NCBI RefSeq assembly: GCF_016097555.1
Contig: NC_054703.1
Span: forward strand, 21,030,610 to 21,094,609
Source: Gigantopelta aegis
Lineage: Eukaryota > Mollusca > Gastropoda > Neomphalida > Peltospiridae
Length of the DNA: 64,000 nt
Reading direction: 5' to 3'
Positions 10,218-20,193 of the stretch are shown here, one piece after another; position 1 is the stretch's first letter, and each line of letters begins with the position of its first letter. Both the position numbers and the translations under genes were made by a program. The notes under the pieces were generated by a model, which was not told the DNA's origin, did not search any database, and was given only the letters and a program-made list of their open reading frames with translations.

Positions 10218-11045
10218 TTTTGAATTCACTAGAAACATATAACGTAAGTAATTTTAATAACTTTTAACCTGTAATAAAAATGTCTGAAGCGACCTATTTT
10301 GTATGCTATAATTTATATGTGAAGCGGTTTGTGTATGAATATTTAACTACGAACTGTTGGATGGGCGCCATTTTTTGATTACTGTCCAGATTTACCAATT
10401 ACGACATTGAAATTACAGTTATAAAATTTTGAGTGCGTGATAATTCCATGTGTTGATAGATTTGACATGGAGAAAGTGGTTTCAATGTTTCCGGAAATGG
10501 ATGAAACAGGTGTGTCGCGACTTTCTGTGTTTACTGGCCTTGTAATTGTGGAAGTGGCAACACAGGATGGTTTTGGCATGTGTGACTTCAAGTGGTGCGA
10601 CACAAGTATTCGTGAGATTTGACAGTGCCATGCTCATGTTTAGTTTTTGGAAAGTGGAACATTCTCTGTTGTAGCTTCGAATTGAAGCTTCGTTCCTGTG
10701 TCCCGACATGTACATGATATGCCTAGTTTCAAAACCCGACTCGACATCGCAGTGGCGCGCAAACTTAGAAACTATGGGTTGTGTACGTCATACTACAATG
10801 CCGTTGAATGCGCGTTACTGCTAATGGTTGGCATGAACTGACTGAATTTTGTTTTTGAAATCGCTTTTGTAAAATACCAAATTCCATTGGAATTATATAC
10901 TTTTTTTGGATCGGCAAAATAGATTTTTAGCTGTGGGATTTTGAATTCACTATAAACATATAACGTAAGTAATTTCAATAACTTTTAACCTTTAATAAAA
11001 ATGTCTGAAGCGACCTATTTTGTATGGTATAATTTATATGTGAAG
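10218..11045 (+). repeat. pair of about 107-bp direct repeats
   Basis: The segments 10218-10325 and 10938-11045 both run from TTTTGAATTCACTA through ATGTCTGAAGCGACCTATTT to TATAATTTATATGTGAAG, with only a few differences. The 612 bp between them shows no recognisable gene. They could be a duplicated repeat or ends of one element; no terminal dinucleotides or primer-binding site support an LTR. Confidence 0.8.
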
Positions 11046-11330
11046 ATGTTTAGAAGTTTGACAGCAGACGATTACTGTTTGATGTCTAAAAATAGAATCA
11101 AGGAAATTCCTCGGGGATTCCTTTGTTGACATAATTCATAAAGTAGTTCCGGCTATATAGCCAAAAATAGTGCTAAACTGAGATTCATGGTGCTATGAAT
11201 GCCAGTTTTTATCATCACGTGATACGAATTTGACCAATCCAAGGATTTATAATAAAGGGATTTTTAGAGATTGGAATTATTTACTCTTAATTTGTGTTTG
11301 CCATAATATTTTTTTCTTCTGTCACTCCAG

Positions 11331-11541
11331 TAAACGAAATAAATCATCACCAGTTGTCAGAAACATGTCAATGGTACTGAAGAAGACAGACGAAGCTTTG
11401 AGTTATCTGAAAGTTGAACATGAAGCAAAGATGAAATTGATTTCATTACAGCAAGATGCTGCTCGGAGTAAGAAAAGGGCATATGAGGCAAAAACTGATT
11501 ATTACACTGAAAAACGGAAGAAACTTTGTATTGATTTGTAA
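11331..11541 (+). pseudogene. Harbinger-2 accessory protein, last exon
   Basis: Acceptor TCACTCCAG ends at 11330. The exon then reads KRNKSSPVVRNMSMVLKKTD and continues as a charged, probably coiled-coil stretch (HEAKMKLISLQQDAARSKKR) to a TAA at 11539-11541. Lys/Glu-rich C-termini of this kind are common in the Myb/SANT-like second protein of Harbinger transposons. The convergent position beside the transposase supports that. Upstream exons with the DNA-binding domain were not found. It could also be a different small transposon protein. Confidence 0.5.
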
Positions 11542-11577
11542 TAAAATTGTTATTGAAACCTTAATATTATATTTGCG

Positions 11578-11678
11578 TATGTATGTTACGTATGTATGTA
11601 TGTATGCATGCATGCATGTATGTATGTGTATTTATTTATTTATTTGTGTCCACGCATGTGTGTACGTATGTATGTACT
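11578..11678. repeat. tetranucleotide microsatellite (GTAT/GCAT/TTAT)
   Basis: Imperfect tetranucleotide repeats TATG, CATG and TTTA between the two Harbinger-2 genes. Confidence 0.9.
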
Positions 11679-11681
11679 ATC

Positions 11682-13227
11682 CTACTGAAAGTGCTGCTCG
11701 ATGAATCGTTGTCGAAATATATTGCCGCGTAAGTCTGCTTCTACTCTGTTCATTTCTTGTGGTTGTTCTATTTCTTCCCCAGGTCCGTCGTCCTCTTCAT
11801 CTGGGAGAGGACCATTCCTTCGCTTCGCCAAATTGTGCAAACACACTGTTGCAACAATGATAGCCAATGTTGTGGTCCAACTGCAGTGAATGCACATAGA
11901 CCAGTGAATTTAAAACATATTTATTATTGCATTTGAAACAGATAGCTCGCTCGAGGTGATTCCGTCGAAGGATCGAACCCGCTCGGTGGACCCACTTATC
12001 TGATTGGGCTTTTTGCCGTTCCAACCAGTGCACCGCGACTGGTATATCAAAGGCCGTGGTATGTACTGTTCTGTCTATGGGAAAGTGCATATAAAAGATC
12101 CCTTGCTATATAAGAAAATATATAGCGGATTTCCTGTGATTACGTGTCACAATTAACATATGTTTGACGTCCAATAGCCGATGATTAATAAATCAATGTG
12201 CTCTAGTGGCGTCGTTAAACAAAACAAACTTTACTTTGAAATAGATATCACTGGAGTCGAAAGAATATTTTAATTAAATTGTGAATTGCCATAATTTAAT
12301 ATTTTCTTTTACATGATGTATTGGCGTATAAAATTTTACTTACTGAACATCGGAGACTATTTCCTTTACCAACGCAAGGGAATCTACTCTTCCAGATCCC
12401 AAATGCTCTTTCAATGACTGATCTTGTCCTCCTTTGTGCACGGTTGTATCTTGCTTCGGATTCATTTCTAGGGTGACGGACAGGTGTTAGCATGTATGTA
12501 GTGCATGTATATGCCGGATCCCCTAGCAAAATTCCCTTAAACTCCCCTCTTCGAAACTGTCTACACAAACGAGACTCCTCAAATATTCTGGAATCGTGAG
12601 CTGACCCATACCATCTACATACCACATTGGTGAAGAGCAGAAGGTGGTTATACACCAACTGACAGTTAAGGCTGTAATATCCTTTTCTGTTCATAAAGCT
12701 TTGTGCAGTCACTCCGCCATGGTTCACAATTGGGACATATGGGAGCCATCAATTGCGCCAATAATACCAGGAAGTTGTGAAATATCATAGAATCCCCGCA
12801 TCACATCGTGTCTTTCCGTAGGGATTTTAGGAAAATGTATGAAATTGTCTTTCTTTTCGCATATAGCTGCTGTCACTCGATGTACTACTTGACAGCATGT
12901 CGCCTGTGACACACAGCATATATCACCTACAACAATTTGAAAAGATCCACAGGCGTAAAAACGAAGAGCAATGGAAAGTTGATGCAAAGGGAGAAGAGCA
13001 CGACTCCTTTTTGTAGTGTGTTCAAGGTCAAATTTAACATCATCTAACAGAGATCGAAAAGACTCCTTGGAAATTCTATATCGTCTCACGAACTTGACGT
13101 CATTAAATTCTTCTAATGGATTACACCGGTCTTTACAAACTCGCAATGCCCGTCTTTGGACATTATTCCTATGCTCTTCGACCTCTTCCTGAGCTATTTC
13201 GAGAACCCGTAACGCATCCATCGCCAC
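11682..13227 (-). pseudogene. Harbinger-2 transposase, HARBI1-like (frameshifted)
   Basis: DDE nuclease of a second PIF/Harbinger lineage. It starts MAMDALRVLEIAQEEVEE at 13227, with the HTH-like region HQLSIALRFYACGSFQIVVG at about residues 82-101. First catalytic Asp is in IIGAIDGSH (about 160). Just after it a one-base change near 12735 shifts the frame; reading continues VNHGGVTAQSFMNRKGYYSL. Second Asp is in GILLGDPAY (about 236) and Glu in SVIERAFG (about 272). A donor TCA/GTAAGT at 12344-12343 begins an intron holding a SINE. The C-terminal exon (11882-11682) reads IIVATVCLHNLAKRRNGPLP to the stop. The acceptor CACTGCAG is present but the phase does not match cleanly, suggesting a second small indel. 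Total about 360 residues, normal for the family. Confidence 0.85.
11938..12236 (+). mobile_element. SINE C2 in the Harbinger-2 intron
   Basis: Partial C head (box B AAGGATCGAACCC near 11970), central module and tail 2 (GGCGTCGTTAAACAAAACAAAC). It lies antisense to the transposase, wholly inside the intron. Confidence 0.9.
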
Positions 13228-13424
13228 TGTTAAGTGTGGCTTACTGATGAAAAGTGTCGATTACTTTGACTTAAACAACCCCTTGCGTGCGTTTATCTAT
13301 TTCAATGTATTTTAAACGCAGGTGTCTAACTTAGTCAACTTAGTTATACGCGTGTAACATAAACGTGCTTCGAAATTCGGTTACTAAAATGTACACGGCC
13401 GTTTTGGATAGTTACACGCGGTTA

Positions 13425-13454
13425 AGGGATAAACACCTTTCATAAATTCGGCCC
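13425..13454. repeat. right end of Harbinger-2
   Basis: On the minus strand it reads GGGCCGAATTTATGAAAGG, a classic Harbinger terminal sequence, and is flanked by TAA at 13455-13457. I could not find the matching left end, so the element's left boundary is unknown. Confidence 0.55.
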
Positions 13455-13484
13455 TAATTGTTTAACTCTCCTATTTATACCTAG

Positions 13485-13597
13485 TTCAGTGGCGGCTCCA
13501 GAAAATCCATTTGGGGGGGGGGGGGGGGGGGGGGGGTGACATGAGATGAAATGCCAAGGGAACTTTGGGGAAGGTTTGGAGGGGGGGGGGGGGGGTC
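13485..13597. mobile_element. poly-G TIR element fragment
   Basis: Starts CAGTGGCGGCTCCAG, then AAATCCATTT and two long G runs (about 13514-13537 and 13581-13595). The text between the runs (ATGCCAAGGGAACTTTGGGG) matches the complement of 19350-19400. The right end is missing. Confidence 0.6.
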
Positions 13598-13682
13598 GTA
13601 AAAAAAATTTGCAAATTAATATATAATAAAATTATAATTATCGCAAAATGTAAAAGATCCACATCTGTAGTTCATGTGTGAC

Positions 13683-13955
13683 CGGGGACGAGACGTTGTC
13701 CAGTAGTTAAGCGCTATTTTGATTCGCAGTCGGTTTGAGATCGATCCCCATCGGTGGGCCCATTGGGCTATTTCTCGCTCCAGCCAGTGCACCACGATTG
13801 GTACATCAAAGGCCGTGGTATGTGCTATTCTGTCTATGGCATGGTGCATATAAAAGATCCCTTGCTGCTAATCGAAAATAGTAGCCCGTGAAGTTGCGAC
13901 AGCGGGTTTCCTCCCTCAATATATGTGTGGTCCATATAACCCTAAATAAAATGCG
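13683..13955 (+). mobile_element. SINE A1 (outermost layer of a nest)
   Basis: Head A with box B GAGATCGATCC, central module and most of tail 1. It is interrupted at the tail TTAA (13956-13959) by MITE-B. The remaining tail (AATAAACCATTGCCTTCC) resumes at 16130. Confidence 0.85.
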
Positions 13956-14001
13956 TTAAAGGGACATTTCCGAGTTGCATTGTAAGATGTTTCCGACTAA
14001 T

Positions 14002-15801
14002 ACAGGGCACAATATTTCACGCGAACCGCCGTTCTGTTCGCGGGTCGGTTACGCAAAGTTAAATTTACGCGAACCGCAAACTGGTTACGTCATGACCTGT
14101 AAACGTTCAGAAATTAAAACTTGCAAACTTCACGATTACAGGACGTTTATTCACGCAGACATACTACTAGTATTCCGACAAATGTTTTAGGCTGAATTTT
14201 AGATACTTGATGCGCAGCAAATCAGTAAACAACGTTATGTTTCAACAGTTGTAATTTGCAACCAGTCTAAAGTAAATGTTCAGTATAGAGTCGAGCCAAA
14301 AGTTTTAAAGAAATGTGCTCAGGACCGCTGGGGACGGCTAAATTATCTGCTGCTATTTTATCTCTAAAGGAATATATGTAGACATAATATTGGATTGCCA
14401 ATAATTGTACACATGTTAAAAACAGTTCTAACGTAAACAGGAATCCAAAAGTGTCACAAAAATTTAAAAATACTAACATCGCATAATCAATCTAATTAAA
14501 ATTAGCTCCACTATTACATGTGGATCTAACACCAGCCAGTTGGAGTTCATGTCCACCAATCAAAACCTTACTTGCAGAATCCTGCAAGTGATTTAAAACT
14601 AACAACACTGCGTAGTCCCCAATGTCCAGGTAACATTTCGTCTGTAAATAATAATTTAAATATTGACCAATCACACTTCGCCTTTTATAACGTTATTTGG
14701 GAGTATACAAATTCTAAAAATATCGGGCGAGTCTATTTTAGTGGCCGCAGTACAGCGAACCATACCAATACGTACGGGGTGGGTTATCAGTCTTCAATTT
14801 TACATTAAAAATTATTTATTTATTTATAAAAAAAACCCTAACTAAATCAGTCTTCAGTTTTACATTACAAATTATTTATTTTATAAAATAAAACATGTTT
14901 TAAGGCATTCGTAATTCACACGAAACATGTCGTATACCCTCAGGATAATTCGGAATGTTTTCAAATTATTTTCAAATCACTGGCATGATTCTGCAAGTAA
15001 GGTTTTGATTGGTGGACATGAGCTCCAACTGGCTGCTGTTAGATCCACATGTAATAGTGGAGCTAATTTTAATTACATTGATCGCATAATGAGCTTTAAA
15101 AAAACAAACATTTGGAACGTCACTGTAGTATAGAAGTACCATCGATAAAGTGAAAGTAGCATAGCCACCGCAAAACGCAAAAAGGAATCCCTCCAAATGA
15201 TTATGTATATATTTCAAAAGCGTAGCGCCCATTACGCACAGTACGCTTGTGCGTAATGCAAAAACAAAATCCGGGAATAGGTCGAGGCTGTCTGTAATTG
15301 TTCTATAAAATATCCTCTTAAAACTGACTCGAAAAAAAAAAGACTAAAAAAAAAAAAAAAAAAAAAAGCCTCCGAAAAGGCTCAGATTGCATCTACAGGT
15401 GTCCTGAGTTACAAACTTTTCACAGGGGGAGCCCCCCCCCCCCCGAATATCCCCGCTCGGGCACGCCTTTGGCGTGCGTAATGATAAGAACATTTCTGGC
15501 TACGCTCTTGTATTTTGTTTCAGTACTGGGGCTGACATTCAGTTCTTTTATAATATTGTTAACTTTAAGCATTAAAGAATTTTTTTTGTGTAAAATGTTT
15601 TCTTTTGTATTTGTTTTAACTTTATGTTTCAGCATAAAAACTATGTATTTAAAATATAATTTCAACGTAATTTTGAGGTAACCGATCAGGTAACCCACGG
15701 GTTACGCAAATATAATTCACGTAACTGAACAATTGGTTACCTAGGTAAGACCACGTGAATCGACTTCAGGTTCCCTCAGATTTCGAAATATTGTCCCCTG
15801 T
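14002..15801. mobile_element. 1.8-kb TIR element inside MITE-B
   Basis: Left end ACAGGGCACAATATTTC and right end GAAATATTGTCCCCTGT are inverted repeats of about 17 bp. AAT occurs on both sides (13999-14001, 15802-15804). Comparison with the intact MITE-B, which reads CCGACTAATAAAAT at this point, confirms a 3-bp duplication. No transposase can be read inside. It contains a long inverted repeat, an A run near 15335-15367 and a C run near 15430. Confidence 0.8.
14486..15083. repeat. inverted repeat, arms about 106 bp
   Basis: The arm 14486-14591 is repeated in reverse at 14977-15083 with only a handful of mismatches. Both carry CTCCACTATTACATGTGGAT and CATGTCCACCAATCAAAACC. The 385-bp spacer includes two adjacent copies of a TCAGTCTTCARTTTTACATT segment (14788 and 14848). 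Confidence 0.9.
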
Positions 15802-16125
15802 AATAAAATATTTCTACGATTAAACTTACATATTAAATATATTTTCTTGTTTAGAATATCAGTGTCTGTATATTCAATATGTTTTTGGTTGTCTTAATAT
15901 TTGTAAGAAGCCCAAACTGGATTTTGTCTTCAAATAATTTCGTACGTACGAAAAAATAAGTTTTTTGGAAATAAAATGAAATATAACCTAGTACAAATAT
16001 TAGAACGATCAGAAACACTAATATTTTATGCAGAAAAATATATTTGATATGTAATTACAGTCGTCAAAAAGTCTCTGTTTGTCGATAACATCTTTAAAAA
16101 ATGCAGCAAACTCGCGAATGTCCCT

Positions 16126-16160
16126 TTAAATAAACCATTGCCTTCCGTTTCTTTCGTGTG
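16126..16160 (+). mobile_element. end of SINE A1 tail
   Basis: TTAAATAAACCATTGCCTTCCG continues the SINE that stopped at 13955, completing the nest. Confidence 0.7.
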
Positions 16161-16493
16161 TGACCTGGACATTGACCTGTAATGTACGTGAGATCTTTTA
16201 CTGAAACCAGAATCGACGAGTGTGCTAATTATACCTCGTGTTCTAACTAGTATCCTGTTACGCTGGATTAACTCTACTTTCATTCCCACTAGGTATACTG
16301 TTTACTTTATATCATTAGTAGTGACCTTCATTTAACACCTTCGTCACCAGTAATTACAGATTTGCTAATCCTGTAATATCCTCTTTATAAATGGGGAAGG
16401 ACATAGATAAGATCCAATGCTGCTTTATGGGTTACAGTAATATAAAGCCAAGATCACATTGTACAACGCGGCGCGACTCAACTGTTGAGATTG

Positions 16494-16563
16494 GAAGGAA
16501 GGAAGGAAATGTTTTATTTAACGAGGCACTCAACATATTTTATCCACGGTTATATGGCGTGGG
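16494..16563 (-). mobile_element. SINE tail-1 fragment
   Basis: GGAAGGAAGG tail and about 55 bp of the adjacent module, ending at GGTTATATGGCGT. Confidence 0.85.
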
Positions 16564-16810
16564 CAGAGATGGGATAATCGTAATCAGTAATCGCAATCGA
16601 TTGTAATCGATTACATGTTTTCACGTAATCGCAATCGCAATCGATTACATTGTTTGAGAATGTCACGTAATTGCAATCGTAATCGATTACATTGTTTGAG
16701 AATGTCATGTAATTGCAATCGTAATCGATTACATTGTTTGAGAATGTCATGTAATCGCAATCGTAATCGATTACATTGCTGATGTAATCGTAATCAGCGA
16801 TTACTTTCAT
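16564..16810. repeat. 42-bp tandem repeat rich in AATCGATTA
   Basis: CGATTACAT recurs at 16642, 16684, 16726 and 16768, a 42-bp period containing GTTTGAGAATGTCA, CAATCG and TAATCG. As 42 is a multiple of three, a repetitive frame (NNVIDYDCNYMTFS) stays open, but it carries no other sign of coding. Confidence 0.95.
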
Positions 16811-17157
16811 GATTACTCAGAATTATTTACTAAACTTAGATGTGTTTAGCATCAACTCCAATAACAGTGCCTATAGTTAGAAGCAGTACTGCATGGTCAG
16901 TCAGTAGAACTGATCTCCCATTGTCTACTACTCTCATAGTAGAACTATTATTTGCCTTGAGAAACAAGGGATCATAACGTCTGGATTATCAAATGAATGT
17001 TACCCAGGGAATGAAAACACACATTCACATAATGGTATCTATAGTGTTTACTATAAAACCACTTGAATGAATACACTGTTCTAGCTAGCAATATATAAAA
17101 GGGCGTTGTACCATGTCCCAGTTTTGTGTCGTAATTCATTGCCGTAAAAAATGAGTA
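16811..17157. other. unassigned sequence
   Basis: Non-repetitive, AT-rich, no gene or repeat recognised. Confidence 0.45.
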
Positions 17158-17183
17158 ATATATATATATATATATATATATAT
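17158..17183. repeat. (TA)n tract at the Tc1 insertion site
   Basis: About 26 bp of TA next to the 3' end of the Tc1-like element, which duplicates TA on insertion. Confidence 0.9.
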
Positions 17184-18305
17184 ACTGAACAAAATAAGAA
17201 ACTTCCGTTTACTTTGCTTGAACATAACTTGATGAAAACAAACCAGGGGAATAATTGTTATATATTCGTTTAAAGAGTGTTCCATGATGCATCGTTTAGT
17301 GCAAAAATCATGGCCATAGGTTAACAGAAACTGGGAGAAATTTTGACCAAGTGTGGTAGGGGTTAAAAATAAAAACACCCACTTAATAACGGGTATGACC
17401 ATCTCTTGAATTGACCACTGCAGTGCATCGCAGGCGCATAGAATTGACTAAAGTGTTGATTTCTGCCTGTGGAATATTGTTCCATTCCTGAATGAGCGCT
17501 TGACGAAGTTCGTTGACGTTAGCGGGTGGGTTGGGACGACGCCTCAATCGTCTGTCCAGACTATCCCAGACATGCTCGATGGGGCTGAGATCAGGACTTT
17601 TAGTGGGCCAGTCATCAATGAAATCAATGTTATTTGTCCTAAGAAAATTTACAATGTCTCTAGCTGTATGAGAGGTGGCATTATCATGCTGAAAAATCGA
17701 GATGTTGGCGTTGTTATGGAACAGAGGAATGACGTGATGAGCGAGAATGTCATCGCGGTAACGTTGAGCATTTAAATTGCCATCAATGACGACTAGTGGT
17801 GAAGGATAACCATGGGCAATGGCTACCCAGACCATGACAGAACCCCCACCCCCGAAACGATCTCGTTCAAGAACACAACAGTCAGCATAGCGTTCATTTC
17901 TCCAACGGTAGACGCGCACCCTGCCATCACCACGTTGTAAAGAAAATCGGGATTCATCCGAAAAAAGAACGGTATTCCAGCGTCGCCGTATCCAACGAGT
18001 GTGTACACGTGCCCAATTAAGACGATTTAGACGATGACGTTGCGTTAAAACGCTACCGACGTAAGGACGTCGTGCATGTAAATCGTTCTCCCGCAGACGA
18101 TTACGAACAGTTTGCCCACTGATTCGGTTATTACGAAGCCCAGGTGTTTTAGCAGCAGTGGCAGTGGCAGTTTGGAATCGATAGTGCAAATGCGTGTTCA
18201 TGATATAGCGGCCTACGCCACGCGTTGTAACACGCGGACGTCCACGAGGTGGCAAGTCGTTGGTGCTTCCTGTCGTTCGAAATCTTACACAGTATGTTAT
18301 GGGCC
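17184..18305 (-). mobile_element. Tc1-like transposon, 5'-truncated
   Basis: The 3' end is at the left, where the TIR-like sequence ACTGAACAAAATAAGAAACT directly follows a TA tract. The transposase occupies 17383-18305. The 5' end, with its TIR and the N-terminal DNA-binding region, is missing at the junction with a MITE near 18306. Confidence 0.85.
17383..18305 (-). pseudogene. Tc1-like transposase (N-terminus missing)
   Basis: DDE transposase of the Tc1/mariner superfamily. Coding similarity continues upstream of the first ATG (18255) as RPITYCVRFRTTGSTNDLPP, then the GRPRVTT motif between the two helix-turn-helix units. Counting from that ATG, catalytic residues are D100 (VLFSDESRF), D191 (FQHDNATSHTA) and E227 (SPDLSPIEHVWD). 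The glycine-rich box FGGGGSVMVW is at about 134-143. I count 35 residues between D191 and E227, one more than classical Tc1 (DD34E). The 290-codon frame is uninterrupted to its stop, so the catalytic domain decayed little. The first helix-turn-helix is absent because the element is cut at 18305. Not functional as it stands. Confidence 0.92.
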
Positions 18306-18483
18306 TAATGCTAGTGCCAGACTTACAACGGGGGGGGGGGGGGGGGGGGGCGCTCAGGTTAACAACTAATGGTAATACGACAAGAATCGAGCGCTAGACT
18401 AGCAACCGGACAGTCGTAGTAGTCGTGACAGCAAAAAGTTGGCCAACTTTGTGCTGGCAGTTGGTAGTATGAGACTAGCATTA
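18306..18483. mobile_element. TGCTAG-type MITE, short copy with poly-G
   Basis: Starts TAATGCTAGTGCCAGAC and ends GAGACTAGCATTA, with AAAGTTGGCCAACTTTGTGC and GGCAGTTGGTAGT near the right end as in the fuller copy at 43645-44032. A G run fills 18331-18350. It marks the truncation point of the Tc1-like element. Confidence 0.75.
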
Positions 18484-18750
18484 GTGATTATTAAAAAAAA
18501 CAAAAAAACAACAAAAAAACAAACATCCAGGGATCTGCGACTGATTTATAGTCGGCACGAGGGTATTTGACACGACCGACATGTTCGATCGCCTACGACG
18601 GCCGTCGTATAGTGCTAACGGGTCGTGGTTAACGACGCGACGCGACCATCCAGTTCAGTCGTGTTGTCCAACCCTGGCTTTACTAGCTCACAGCGTATAT
18701 CTTTCGCTGAATGTAAAAATTACCTCGCCAGGGAACATCATATATCTGGC
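18484..18750. other. unassigned sequence
   Basis: Contains an A-rich stretch (18492-18522) and mixed sequence. No gene or repeat recognised. Confidence 0.4.
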
Positions 18751-18752
18751 CC

Positions 18753-18885
18753 CGTGCTTATAAACCTTAAAGTCTAGACTTTAATAAAGTCCAGACTTTA
18801 ACGCCATGACAACGCCATTCAAATAGCATTACGTCATTTTATGATGACGTCATTTTATATGGGCAGGTTATTGAGCGTTAATGGT
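18753..18885. mobile_element. half of a GTGCTTATAAA-type MITE
   Basis: GTGCTTATAAACCTTAAAGT and CTAGACTTTAATAAAGTC resemble the left part of the MITE at 47718-47845, followed by ACAACGCCATTC and TGACGTCA-like text. The right inverted repeat is not found. Confidence 0.5.
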
Positions 18886-19239
18886 TATTGACCAAAAATA
18901 AATCAAAATAAAATGTGAACTTTTAGTGTTATTATTAGCAAATTTAATTCAAATTTAATTATAAGTATTGTCTGTAATTTTTTTACGTTCATCTGGGTAT
19001 TAAAAAAATAAAAATAAATAATAATAATAATCCGCAAACTTATGTGACAACGAACGTTTCACCGATTCACACAGTTTGCGTAGGATTTTTTTTTTTCATA
19101 CCTCGATGAACGTAAAAGAAATAACAGACAATCCTTAAGTAAAAGCCATAGAACATATAATATAAATATAAAATAGACAAATTATAAAAAATAAAATAAA
19201 TATAAAACATGAAATAAAGCTTTATTCGGCCTATAGTTT
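18886..19239. other. very AT-rich unassigned sequence
   Basis: Repeated ATAAAATAAA-like text. Inverted similarity: AACGTTCATCT-like 18982-18995 and GATGAACGTAAAAGAAAT at 19103-19120, with CAGACAATCCTTA facing AAGTATTGTCTG. It may be a decayed foldback element. No gene. Confidence 0.4.
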
Positions 19240-19244
19240 AAGAT

Positions 19245-19460
19245 CAGAGGCGGATCTAAGGGGGGGGGGGGGGGGAGAGAGAGGCCCGCCCCCAAATTTT
19301 GCGATAGTTATAATTTTTTATATATATATTAATTTTGATTTTTGTTTACGATCCCCTCCAAACATCCCCGAAAGTTCACTTGGCATTCCACCTCATGTCA
19401 CTGCATCCCCCCCCCCCCCACCCCCACCCACCCCAAATGGATTTTCTGGATCCGCCACTG
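19245..19460. mobile_element. poly-G TIR element (CAGAGGCGGATC / GGATCCGCCACTG)
   Basis: About 216 bp with inverted ends, G run at the left (19261-19275) and C runs at the right (19409-19419). AAGAT is present on both sides (19240-19244, 19461-19465), a perfect 5-bp target-site duplication. Non-coding. Confidence 0.8.
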
Positions 19461-19484
19461 AAGATGTGCGGAAGTGTCGTAAAA

Positions 19485-19751
19485 GAAATCATCCTCTCCT
19501 TCGATCTCCGTCGGTGGACCCATTGCGGCTATTTCTCGTCCCTGCCAGTGCACCACGACTGACATATCATCGGCCGTGGTATGCGCTGTCCTGTCCGTGG
19601 GAAAATGCATATATAAGATCCCTTGCTACTAATAAAAAAAATGTAGCTGGTTTCCTTTCTAAGACTATATGTCATATTGCAAAATGTTTGACATCCAATA
19701 GCCAATATGAATGTGCTCTAGTGGTGTCGTTAAACAAAAACAAAATTTTAA
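19485..19751 (+). mobile_element. SINE tail-2 copy, head incomplete
   Basis: Starts inside the head-A region (CTCCGTCGGTGGACCCATTG) and runs through the central module to tail 2 (GGTGTCGTTAAACAAAAAC). Confidence 0.85.
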
Positions 19752-19756
19752 CTTTA

Positions 19757-20164
19757 ATAAAAGATCCCTTGCTGCTTCATCGGTATTAAGGGCGGGACGT
19801 AGCCCAGTGGTAAAGCGTTCGCTTGATGCACGGTCGGTGTGGGATCGATCCCCGTCGGTGGACCCATTAGGGTATTTCTCGTTCCAGCCAGTGCCCCACA
19901 ACTGGCGTAATAGAGGCCGTGGTATGTACTATCCTGTCTGTGGGATGTTGTATATAAAAGATCCCTTGCTGCTAATCGAAAACAGTAGCCCATGAAGAGG
20001 CGACAGCGGGTTTCCTTTCTCAATATCTGTGTGGTCCTTAACCATATGTCTGACACCATATAACCGTAGATAAAATGTGTTGAGTGCGTCGTTAAATAAA
20101 ACATTTCCTTCCTTCTTCATCGGTATTAGTAGCCTGTCTGGCGGCAGCGGATTTCCTCTTTTTG
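19757..20164 (+). mobile_element. SINE fragment split by a younger SINE
   Basis: AAAAGATCCCTTGCTGCTTC before 19789 and GTAGCCTGTCTGGCGGCAGC after 20128 are parts of one older copy. The younger SINE sits between them. Confidence 0.7.
19789..20113 (+). mobile_element. SINE A1, complete, with perfect target duplication
   Basis: Head A (CGGGACGTAGCCCAGTGG; box B GGGATCGATCC), central module, tail 1 ending CATTTCCTTC. It is flanked by a 14-bp direct repeat, CTTCATCGGTATTA, at 19775-19788 and 20114-20127, so it is a comparatively recent target-primed insertion. Confidence 0.92.
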
Positions 20165-20193
20165 TTGCAGCCAGTGAACCACGACTGGTATAT

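Larger units (their letters stand above)
13960..16125 (-). mobile_element. MITE-B copy 1, split by an inner element
   Basis: Ends AGGGACATTTCCGAGTTGC (left) and, in reverse, AGGGACATTCGCGAGTTTGC (right), with TTAA at 13956-13959 and 16126-16129. Only 42 bp of the left part precede the inner element at 14002-15801. The remainder follows to 16125 and matches the reverse complement of the intact copy at 31037-31419. Confidence 0.85.

Noticed and set aside
10218..11045. LTR retrotransposon bounded by 107-bp direct repeats
   Set aside because: No TG...CA ends, primer-binding site, polypurine tract or gag/pol sequence between the repeats.
15420..15698. 92-residue Lys-rich frame on -
   Set aside because: AT-rich chance frame inside the 1.8-kb TIR element; no domain.
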